DNA of 41,402 nt from Desulfohalobiaceae bacterium S24 (GTDB lineage Bacteria > Desulfobacterota > Desulfovibrionia > Desulfovibrionales > Desulfothermaceae). Position 1 is the stretch's first letter, and each line of letters starts with the position of its first letter. Where the stretch lies: contig JAABTT010000024.1 of assembly GCA_011389765.1 (NCBI GenBank), forward strand, positions 1 to 41,402. The letters run 5' to 3'. The notes beneath the pieces were generated by a model. It searched no databases. It was not told the origin of the DNA and saw nothing but the letters and a program-made list of their open reading frames with translations. Below, one piece after another: positions 1 through 6,047 of the stretch. A program made the translations under genes and the position numbers.

Positions 1-77
1 GTCAGGGGACAGGGGACAGAGGTCAGAGGACAGAAGTCAGGGGACAGGGGACAGAGGACAGGGGACAGAAGTCAGCA
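1..77. repeat. Heptanucleotide tandem array R1
   Basis: Eleven consecutive 7-bp units fill this stretch in perfect register. Examples are GTCAGGG, GACAGGG, GACAGAG and GACAGAA; the consensus is G(A/T)CAG(G/A)(G/A), with changes confined to positions 2, 6 and 7. The array begins at the window edge and may extend further upstream. There are no spacers, so it is not CRISPR. The last unit overlaps the first bases of the dispersed element at 71-123. This is directly visible; any function is unknown. Confidence 0.9.
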
Positions 78-123
78 CTACCGCTGGCCGGGCGGACCGC
101 CCAGTTTGATCAACGAAGAAACT
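71..123 (+). repeat. Dispersed 53-bp element, copy 1, followed by hairpin
   Basis: This segment reappears at 31747-31799 with the same length and no gaps. Both copies start GTCAGC, continue with a GC-rich core and end in CAGTTTGATCAAYGAAGAAACT-like sequence. The core here holds the palindrome GGGCGG-A-CCGCCC. It runs into a stem-loop at 118-148: GAAACTT pairs with AAGTTTC, GGAG pairs with CTCC, and the loop is six A. Both copies directly follow a heptamer array. It is an intergenic repeat of unknown type. Confidence 0.75.
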
Positions 124-189
124 TTAGGAGAAAAAACTCCGAAGTTTCATACCAGAGGGCATAGGGCAGAAGATGCTGTGATGGGGAAT

Positions 190-245
190 GATAGATGAAC
201 GTTGAACATCCAACGTCGAACGTTGAATGATGAATGAAGAAAGAA
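190..245 (+). repeat. Heptanucleotide tandem array R2
   Basis: Seven or eight 7-bp units, including GAACGTT, GAACATC, CAACGTC, GAACGTT, GAATGAT, GAATGAA and GAAAGAA. The triplet GAA (once CAA) recurs at 197, 204, 211, 218, 225, 232 and 239. The unit sequence differs from array R1 only about 110 bp upstream. It lies in the non-coding leader of the permease gene. The rest of 1-422 holds no convincing gene. Confidence 0.8.
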
Positions 246-320
246 CGGAAAGCTCGGATCTGAATGCGGCACAGGGAAGAGGCATGAGGGGTAAATGTTG
301 GTTTTCCAAAAAACGTGTAG

Positions 321-422
321 ATACTTACGCGAGGAATACAGTGCGCATGAAATCCGTCCTCGTGCATCAGTTTCCCAACCGTCCAAATATCTATAGAACC
401 ACTGTATTCCGAGCGTAAGTAT
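321..422. repeat. Long inverted repeat ending at a start codon
   Basis: The 23-bp arms at 321-343 and 400-422 are inverted copies matching at 21 of 23 positions; the two mismatches are adjacent (331-332 against 411-412). The left arm begins ATACTTACGC and ends GGAATACAGTG. The loop is 56 nt. The right arm ends at the base before the permease ATG at 423. It may be a MITE-like insertion, with 102 bp and terminal inverted repeats, or a structured 5' leader. No clear target-site duplication is visible. Confidence 0.75.
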
Positions 423-1247
423 ATGAAGCGGTTTTTCTCCAATATCAATTTCAGCATCGGCTTAGGACTCTCCGGCGTGGTTCTGACCTTGGCCCTGTTG
501 AGCCTGTTCTGGACCCCGTACCATCCGGACAAGATGTATCCTCAGGACAGGCTGCAGGGACCGAGCCTGGAGCATGTCATGGGCACGGACCAATACGGCC
601 GGGATATCTTTTCGCGGGTGATGGCCGGTGCAGTGAATTCCATTGTCGTCGGCCTGGTTACGGTGAGCCTCGGCCTGACCCTCGGGGTGGTGCTGGGGCT
701 GGTATCCGCATATTACGGGAAATTCGCGGATGAAGCCATCATGCGGTTTTCCGATTTTTTGTTTGCGTTTCCGGCCGTGCTCACCGCCATCCTGATCACC
801 TCCATTTTAGGACCCTCCATGATCAACGCCATGCTGGCCATCGGCATCTTTTATATCCCGATTTTCGCTCGTTTAACCCGGGCCACGGCCAGGAGCGTCT
901 GGGAACGGGAATTCATTGTTGCCGCCCGGATCGGAGGCGTGGGGGAACTGGCCATCACCTGGAGGCATGTCCTGCCGAATATTTTGTCGCCGCTTCTGAT
1001 TCAGGCTACGATTCAATTCGCCGTGGCTATTCTGGCCGAGGCCGGTCTGAGCTATCTGGGGCTGGGCACCCAGCCTCCCCATGCCTCCTGGGGCCGGATG
1101 CTCAACGAGGCGCAGACCTTCATGACCATTAACTCCTGGATGGCCATTTTCCCAGGGCTGGCCATCGCCTGGGCGGTTCTGGGCTTCAACCTCCTGGGAG
1201 ACGGCCTCCGGGACACCCTGGATCCGCGGATGGTCAAAATTCGCTGA
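423..1247 (+). CDS. Peptide/nickel-type ABC transporter permease (DppC/OppC family)
   Basis: This 274-aa inner-membrane permease should form half of the channel of a dipeptide/oligopeptide-type ABC importer. It has an N-terminal membrane segment, the family signature MGTDQYGRD near residues 54-62, several further hydrophobic helices and an EAA loop near residues 167-186 (ARIGGVGEL...RHVLPN) that docks onto the ATPase. Length and N-terminus are normal for DppC. The start is odd: the ATG directly follows a 23-bp inverted-repeat arm and has no Shine-Dalgarno sequence. The DppB partner, binding protein and ATPases are not in the window; they may lie upstream. A peptidase follows after 39 bp, which fits peptide uptake and hydrolysis. 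The substrate is inferred from family only. Confidence 0.9.
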   Translation: MKRFFSNINFSIGLGLSGVVLTLALLSLFWTPYHPDKMYPQDRLQGPSLEHVMGTDQYGRDIFSRVMAGAVNSIVVGLVTVSLGLTLGVVLGLVSAYYGKFADEAIMRFSDFLFAFPAVLTAILITSILGPSMINAMLAIGIFYIPIFARLTRATARSVWEREFIVAARIGGVGELAITWRHVLPNILSPLLIQATIQFAVAILAEAGLSYLGLGTQPPHASWGRMLNEAQTFMTINSWMAIFPGLAIAWAVLGFNLLGDGLRDTLDPRMVKIR

Positions 1248-1286
1248 TTTCGACTGATTCTTTGAATATCCAAAGGGAAAAATCCT

Positions 1287-2549
1287 ATGAAAGACGCCAT
1301 GAGTAAGGTTCTTGCACAAATTGATCGGGAGGAGCTCATCTCCCTGGTCGCTGATCTGGTCAGGATCAATTCGGTATGGGATCCGGAAGCAGGCAGCAAC
1401 GAACAGCCGGCGGCGGAACTGGTTGCCGCCTGGGCTCAAGAAAAGGGATTTGCGTTTCAAATGGAGGAGGCGGCGCCGGGCCGGCCCAATGTGATCATCA
1501 CCTGGCAGGGCGGGCCCGGAGAAAGGACCCTGATGTTTGAAGGGCACACCGATGTGGTCACTCCGGGAGATCCGGCGGCCTGGACAGTGGACCCCTTCGG
1601 CGCGGAAATCAAGGACGGACGGATGTACGGCCGCGGCAGCTGCGACACCAAAGGCAACCTGGCGGCCATGCTCATCGCCATGGCGGCCTTGAAAGACAGC
1701 GGAGTCCGGCTGCAGGGAGCCATTGTCGGGGGAGTTCTCTGCGATGAAGAGGATCAGATGCAGGGGGTCCGCCATTTTATCGATCAGGGCCATGCCGACC
1801 AAGTGACCGGGGCCGTGATCTGCGAGCCCCAGGACGGTCTCATCTGTACCAGCCAGAAAGGTGCCATCCGGGTTGAATTTTTTATCTCCGGCCGCATGAG
1901 TCACGGGGCCATGCCCTTGTCCGGCTTGAACACCGCTCCCGCCGTGTCCGAACTCATCCGGGGTCTGCAGCGGCTGGAAGAGCAGGCCTGTGAACGCTTC
2001 GGGCGGGACGCCTATCTTGGCTGGCCCAGTTTTACTCCGACCGTCATCCAGGCTCCGGCCTCAGGTCCGCGCCAGTTGAATGTCATGCCCGGCGAGGCCC
2101 GCCTTCTGGTCGATGTCCGGACTGTTTCCGGGCAGAATCATCAAGAGATCATTGCCGGCTTGCAAGACATGGCCTGTCAAGCAGAAGCCGGGTGCCTGGA
2201 GCATTACACCAGATCCGATGTCCGCCTGGAAATTGAACGAGACCGGGATCTTGGGATTACAACGAGCATTCTGACCGATCGGCCCTGCACCTTTACTCCG
2301 GAGGACCACCCCCTGGTTCTGGCCTCAGACCAAGCCAGCCGGGAAATCACCGGAAAAGATCCGGAGCACGCCGGAGTCCCCGGGGCCACCGACGGCACCT
2401 TTCTCTGGGCCTTGAAGGATATACCGATTGTGACCATGGGGGCCGGGGACCGTCATGTTCCCCATCAAAAGGATGAATGGGTCGATCTGGACCAGCTCCT
2501 GGAAACCGCCAGAATATATGCTTTGACCGGGCTGCATTATCTGAGCTGA
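1287..2549 (+). CDS. M20-family metallopeptidase (ArgE/DapE type)
   Basis: The 420-aa protein is a cytoplasmic zinc-dependent amidohydrolase/peptidase of the M20 family. The expected ligands and catalytic residues are visible: H87 in GHTDVV, D120 in GSCDTKG, E154/E155 in CDEEDQ, E180 in ICEPQ, H206 in SHGAMP (dimerisation-domain histidine) and H393 near the C-terminus. ATG 1287 is preceded by an AAGGGA-like ribosome site. It lies 39 bp after the ABC permease and 6 bp before the next gene, so one operon is likely. Within M20 it could be a dipeptidase, succinyl-diaminopimelate desuccinylase-like or acetylornithine deacetylase-like enzyme. The transporter context favours peptide breakdown, but substrate cannot be read from sequence. 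Confidence 0.9.
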   Translation: MKDAMSKVLAQIDREELISLVADLVRINSVWDPEAGSNEQPAAELVAAWAQEKGFAFQMEEAAPGRPNVIITWQGGPGERTLMFEGHTDVVTPGDPAAWTVDPFGAEIKDGRMYGRGSCDTKGNLAAMLIAMAALKDSGVRLQGAIVGGVLCDEEDQMQGVRHFIDQGHADQVTGAVICEPQDGLICTSQKGAIRVEFFISGRMSHGAMPLSGLNTAPAVSELIRGLQRLEEQACERFGRDAYLGWPSFTPTVIQAPASGPRQLNVMPGEARLLVDVRTVSGQNHQEIIAGLQDMACQAEAGCLEHYTRSDVRLEIERDRDLGITTSILTDRPCTFTPEDHPLVLASDQASREITGKDPEHAGVPGATDGTFLWALKDIPIVTMGAGDRHVPHQKDEWVDLDQLLETARIYALTGLHYLS

Positions 2550-2555
2550 TTGTCA

Positions 2556-3542
2556 ATGAATACATTTTTTACGGGTGTCTTGCCCGCCATGTGGGGCCAG
2601 GGCGTGTCCCTCATTCGAGAAGCCCTGCAGATCTGCTGGAAACTCTTTCGGATCATGATTCCGGTCATGGTGCTTGTGAAAATCCTGGTGGAACTGGGCT
2701 GGGTTGCCTATCTGGCCATGCCCTTGCGGCCCGCCATGGCGCTGGTGGGGCTTCCGGCGGAAATGGGGCTGGTCTGGGCCACGGCCATGCTGGATTCCTA
2801 TTACAGCAGCATTGTGGTGCTCCTGTCCCTGTCCGAGACCATCCCCTTGAGTGTGGCTCAGATGACGGTTCTGGGCACCATGATCCTCATCTGTCACGGG
2901 CTGCCGGTGGAGGTCAAGATCGCCCAGGCCTCCGGAAACCGTTTTTTATTCCAGTTCCTGATCCGGCTGGTCTGCGCCTTCAGCCTTGGTTTTCTGCTGC
3001 ATCAGATCTATAGTGCCGGGAACTGGCTGCAAGACCCCAATACCATCTTCTGGCAGCAGGAGGGCCTCAAAGATCCTTCCCTGCTCGGCTGGGCCCTGGA
3101 TCAGGCTCGCAATCTGCTGGCCATTTTCGGCATCATCCTCCTGCTCGTGACATTGATGCGCATCCTGAAATTCCTGCGGGTGATCGATCTCTTCAACTGG
3201 CTGCTCACCCCTTTGCTCAGGATCTTGAATATCGGCAAAGAGGCCGGGACCTTGACCATCATCGGCATGACCCTGGGCTTGAGCTACGGAGGCGGGCTCA
3301 TTATCCACGAGGCCAAATCGGGCCGGGCCGAACCCAGAGACGTCTTTGCCTCGGTGACCATGATGGGTCTGGCCCACGGTCTCATTGAGGACACCATTGT
3401 CCTGGCCATGCTCGGGGCCCATCTCTCCGGGATCCTTTTGGCCAGGATCCTGTTCGCCCTGCTCGCCGTGGCCCTGCTCATGCGCCTTGTTCCCAGGCTT
3501 TCTCCCGGGATAGTGCACCGTTTTTTTTACAGTCTTTCCTAA
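2556..3542 (+). CDS. Nucleoside-recognition (Gate) domain membrane protein
   Basis: A 328-aa polytopic membrane protein with about eight hydrophobic segments. It resembles the Gate/nucleoside-recognition family that includes SpmA/SpmB and the gating part of nucleoside transporters. The segment around residues 60-90 (PAEMGLVWATAMLDSYYSS) and the glycine-rich stretch LGLSYGGGLIIHEAKSG near 245-260 suggest two related halves. The ATG at 2556 lies 6 bp beyond the peptidase stop; a TTG at 2550 is an alternative. Coupling to a peptidase and peptide permease suggests a role in solute handling, but its true substrate is unknown. Confidence 0.75.
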   Translation: MNTFFTGVLPAMWGQGVSLIREALQICWKLFRIMIPVMVLVKILVELGWVAYLAMPLRPAMALVGLPAEMGLVWATAMLDSYYSSIVVLLSLSETIPLSVAQMTVLGTMILICHGLPVEVKIAQASGNRFLFQFLIRLVCAFSLGFLLHQIYSAGNWLQDPNTIFWQQEGLKDPSLLGWALDQARNLLAIFGIILLLVTLMRILKFLRVIDLFNWLLTPLLRILNIGKEAGTLTIIGMTLGLSYGGGLIIHEAKSGRAEPRDVFASVTMMGLAHGLIEDTIVLAMLGAHLSGILLARILFALLAVALLMRLVPRLSPGIVHRFFYSLS

Positions 3543-3789
3543 GGCCTTATTCCTCAAGTGGAATGATAATGCTCTTCAATTGTCTTCTGCGGGTTTGCGT
3601 CCTGGCAGGAAAGTTGGAGATCAAAGGAGCTTAACTAAAGCGGCTTCGAGAGAATATGGCGGCCAACGCTTTCTCCAGGAAATAGCCTGCCGGATCTGTC
3701 GGCCAGAAGAAGTTGCCTGAACTGGAATTTTATGGCAATTAGAAGGAAATGAAAGACGTGCTGGAAGAACCGCAAGCAAAGGATGAACC

Positions 3790-4440
3790 ATGGCTTTTGG
3801 CATTTTTGCCAGACAAATCCGCCTGGAAAAAAAGATTGACGAATTCCTGAATATGGTCAGCCAGTCGGGGATGCTCTTTGAGCAGGGCCTGCAGGCTTTT
3901 CTGGAAAAAAACAGCGATGCCTTTGACGACAAGCTGCAGGAGATGCTCAATTATGAACATCTGGCCGACACCCTGAGGCGGGAAATCGAACAGGAACTGT
4001 ATGTCAAGACCCTGATCCCGGAATCCAGAGGCGATGTCCTGGCGGTTTTGGAAAATATGGACACCCTGCTGGACGATTTCAAAGAATTGCTCTGGCAGTT
4101 CGACATTGAAACCCCGTCGATTCCTCTGGAATATCACCGGGAATTTCTCGCCCTGACGAACTGCGTGGTTCAGGCCGTTGAGTATACGGTGCGCTCCTGC
4201 CGTTCCTTTTTTAAGGACCTGGCCTCGGTGGCCAATGACTTGCACAAGGTATCCTATTGGGAAACCGAGTCGGATATTGTGGTCACCCGGCTCCAGCGCA
4301 GCTTTTTCCAGAGCGAGGCGCTTGACCTCTGCCACAAAAATCAGCTCAAGGATTTTGCCCTGGGGACCGCCCGTGTGGCGGATAAGGCTGAGGATGTTAC
4401 GGACCGGCTGAGCATCTACGTGATCAAACGCTCGCTCTGA
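3790..4440 (+). CDS. DUF47 / PhoU-like protein (TIGR00153 family)
   Basis: A 216-aa, almost wholly helical cytoplasmic protein of the DUF47 family, distant relatives of PhoU that usually accompany low-affinity phosphate (Pit) transporters. Length, the N-terminal FARQIRLEKKIDEFL, the HLADTLRREIEQELY helix with its acidic/His pattern and the C-terminal VADKAEDVTDRLSIYVIKRSL-like end fit the family. AAAGGA lies 7 nt before ATG 3790. The preceding 247 bp (3543-3789) hold no recognisable gene. No pit gene is adjacent, so either the partner lies elsewhere or this copy acts alone. Confidence 0.85.
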   Translation: MAFGIFARQIRLEKKIDEFLNMVSQSGMLFEQGLQAFLEKNSDAFDDKLQEMLNYEHLADTLRREIEQELYVKTLIPESRGDVLAVLENMDTLLDDFKELLWQFDIETPSIPLEYHREFLALTNCVVQAVEYTVRSCRSFFKDLASVANDLHKVSYWETESDIVVTRLQRSFFQSEALDLCHKNQLKDFALGTARVADKAEDVTDRLSIYVIKRSL

Positions 4441-4444
4441 AATT

Positions 4445-4509
4445 GAATATTGAAGATAGAATATTGAATATTGCTGCAGGTGGAATTGAAGATTGATGAG
4501 TGATAAATG
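4445..4509 (+). repeat. Heptanucleotide tandem array R3
   Basis: GAATATT, GAAGATA, GAATATT, GAATATT occupy 4445-4472. After a short irregular part and a one-base slip, the pattern resumes as GAAGATT, GATGAGT, GATAAAT from 4488. The last unit runs into the ATG at 4507. A 14-mer at 4483-4496 (GAATTGAAGATTGA) recurs in reverse orientation inside array R5 at 18051-18064. Confidence 0.8.
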
Positions 4510-5334
4510 TTGGATCGCTCAACCATGGTCATGAACATCGCCCACCGCGGGGCTCGCAGCCTGGCCCCTGAAAACACGCTCAGCGCAGCCAGAAAGGCCT
4601 ATGAGGTCGGGGCTCATCTTTGGGAGACCGATGTCACGGTGACCAAAGACGAGGTTCTGGTTTTGTTTCATGATGAATATCCCGATCGGACCACGGATGC
4701 GGCAGCCGTCTTCCCGGATCGGCCGAACCACCGGCTTGCAGATTATTTGTTTTACGAGATCAGGCAGCTCAACGCTGCTGCCTTTTTTGAGAAAACCGAT
4801 CCCTTTGAGACGATTCAAACCGGGGAGGTCACGGCTGCAGACAGGGACTCTTTCCGAAGAGAGCGGATTCCAAGCCTTGAAGAGGCGCTTCAGTTGACCC
4901 GGGATCTCGATTGGCAGATCAATCTGGAGCTCAAAAGCCTGCCTGGGCCCAAGCAGCATTTTCCGCTTGTGGAAAGTGTTCTGGATGTCCTTAAGCAGCA
5001 GCGCTTTGATCAAAACAATCTGGTGATCTCCTCGTTCAATCATCAATGGCTCAGGGAAATCCGCTCCCTGCAGCCGGAAATCACCCTCCAGGCCCTGATC
5101 GGGCATTCCATGAAGGAGCCCCTGGACTGGGGGAGCTTTGAATTTCCCGTTTACAACGCCCGGAATGCTCTGGTCAGGCCTGAAGCGATGCAGGAGGCCA
5201 AAAAGCGGGGGGTTGCGGTGAACCTGTTCACGGTCAATGACGAACAGGAAATGCGCCGCTGTATCCAGGCCGGGGCGAGCGGCCTGATTACCGATTACCC
5301 TCAGAAACTTGCCCATATCTTGAGCTCCGGTTGA
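4507..5334 (+). CDS. Glycerophosphodiester phosphodiesterase
   Basis: A 275-aa GDPD TIM-barrel enzyme that hydrolyses glycerophosphodiesters to glycerol-3-phosphate and an alcohol. Visible signatures are H13-R14 followed by PENT at 21-24, the ETDVTVTKD metal-ligand strand, LFHDEYPDRTT (second catalytic His), the NLELKS strand, SSFNHQWL and the C-terminal NLFTVNDE and GLITDYP. No export signal is evident, so it is probably cytoplasmic. ATG 4507 lies at the end of heptamer array R3 without a good ribosome site; ATG 4531, three residues before HRG, is an alternative start. The next gene begins 4 bp after its stop. It may serve in phospholipid recycling. Confidence 0.9.
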   Translation: MLDRSTMVMNIAHRGARSLAPENTLSAARKAYEVGAHLWETDVTVTKDEVLVLFHDEYPDRTTDAAAVFPDRPNHRLADYLFYEIRQLNAAAFFEKTDPFETIQTGEVTAADRDSFRRERIPSLEEALQLTRDLDWQINLELKSLPGPKQHFPLVESVLDVLKQQRFDQNNLVISSFNHQWLREIRSLQPEITLQALIGHSMKEPLDWGSFEFPVYNARNALVRPEAMQEAKKRGVAVNLFTVNDEQEMRRCIQAGASGLITDYPQKLAHILSSG

Positions 5335-5338
5335 AGTG

Positions 5339-5803
5339 ATGCAGTCCATACGCAGTTTTGTTCAATTGACGGATATGATCGGCACAGCCGGCCAGCCCAC
5401 TCCTGATCAAGTGCAGCTCATCAAACAGGCCGGCTATGAGACTGTCATCAACCTGGCCCTTCCGGACCATGCCGATGCCTTTCCCGATGAAGGCGCTCGT
5501 GTTACAGGGCTGGGCCTGACCTATATCCATCTGCCGGTTCCCTTCCACCGGCCGCTGCCGGGTCATGTCTTCAGATTCTGCAGACTCATGCAGGCCCTGG
5601 AGGGGACCCCGGTCTTTGTGCACTGCATCATGAATTACCGGGTTTCAGCCTTCATGTTTCACTACTTGCACAAGGTGTATGGCCGGTCAGTGGAGGCCTC
5701 CCGTTCTCCTCTGTTCGAGCGCTGGTCCCCGGATCCTGTCTGGTCGGATCTGCTGGCCTGGCCGGCCGCAAAGATCGGGCTGGAGATTGATGACAACGCA
5801 TGA
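5339..5803 (+). CDS. Tyrosine-phosphatase-like protein with variant P-loop
   Basis: A 154-aa protein with the fold pattern of the DUF442/beta-lactamase-hydrolase-like phosphatases: GTAGQPTPDQ near the N-terminus, YETVINLALPDH, then the cysteine loop. The active-site loop reads H95-C96-I-M-N-Y-R101 followed by VSAF. The nucleophilic Cys and Arg are kept, but the usual loop Gly is replaced by Asn99. A subgroup of bacterial homologues shares an HCxxNxRVSAF pattern, so this is probably a lineage trait, not a mutation. ATG 5339 lies 4 bp after the GDPD stop (GTG 5336 is an alternative), so the two genes are probably co-translated. The substrate is unknown. Confidence 0.75.
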   Translation: MQSIRSFVQLTDMIGTAGQPTPDQVQLIKQAGYETVINLALPDHADAFPDEGARVTGLGLTYIHLPVPFHRPLPGHVFRFCRLMQALEGTPVFVHCIMNYRVSAFMFHYLHKVYGRSVEASRSPLFERWSPDPVWSDLLAWPAAKIGLEIDDNA

Positions 5804-5821
5804 GACCGTGGCTGAGAGCAG

Positions 5822-5860
5822 AGCTCTTTACCAAGAGCTAAAGTTTGAGTCATTTTTTTT
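5822..5860 (+). terminator. Weak terminator-like hairpin after the GDPD operon
   Basis: AGCTCTT at 5822-5828 pairs with AAGAGCT at 5833-5839 across a TACC loop. A run of eight T follows at 5853-5860. The 13-nt gap between stem and T-tract is too long for a classical intrinsic terminator, so the call is tentative. It is placed correctly, just downstream of 5803. Confidence 0.3.
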
Positions 5861-5881
5861 GGGCAACTATCTACTTGTTGT

Positions 5882-5923
5882 AAATTCGAAACACGAAACC
5901 CGAAATTCGAATTTCGATATTTG
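5882..5923 (+). repeat. Heptanucleotide tandem array R4
   Basis: Six adjoining 7-bp units: AAATTCG, AAACACG, AAACCCG, AAATTCG, AATTTCG, ATATTTG. Register is perfect over 42 bp. Rotated, the units read CGAAAYN, so the GAA skeleton seen in other arrays is kept. It lies in the gap between the phosphatase-like gene and the acyl-CoA synthetase gene. Confidence 0.8.
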
Positions 5924-6047
5924 TCCAACTTTAACAACATTTAAAATATTGCTAATTATTTTATGGTATTAAAGTTCAAAGCCGTAATGTCGGTACGAAG
6001 TCTGGATTGCTAACGTGAGAGTGATGCCCCGCTCACTGGAGGCCAGC

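Noticed and set aside
1..77. CRISPR-like appearance of the first array
   Set aside because: Units are only 7 bp and adjoin directly; there are no spacers and no cas genes.
873..1904. Long reverse-strand open frame opposite the permease and peptidase
   Set aside because: It is the mirror of two well-supported forward genes; composition is rich in Gly, Pro and Arg and there is no domain.
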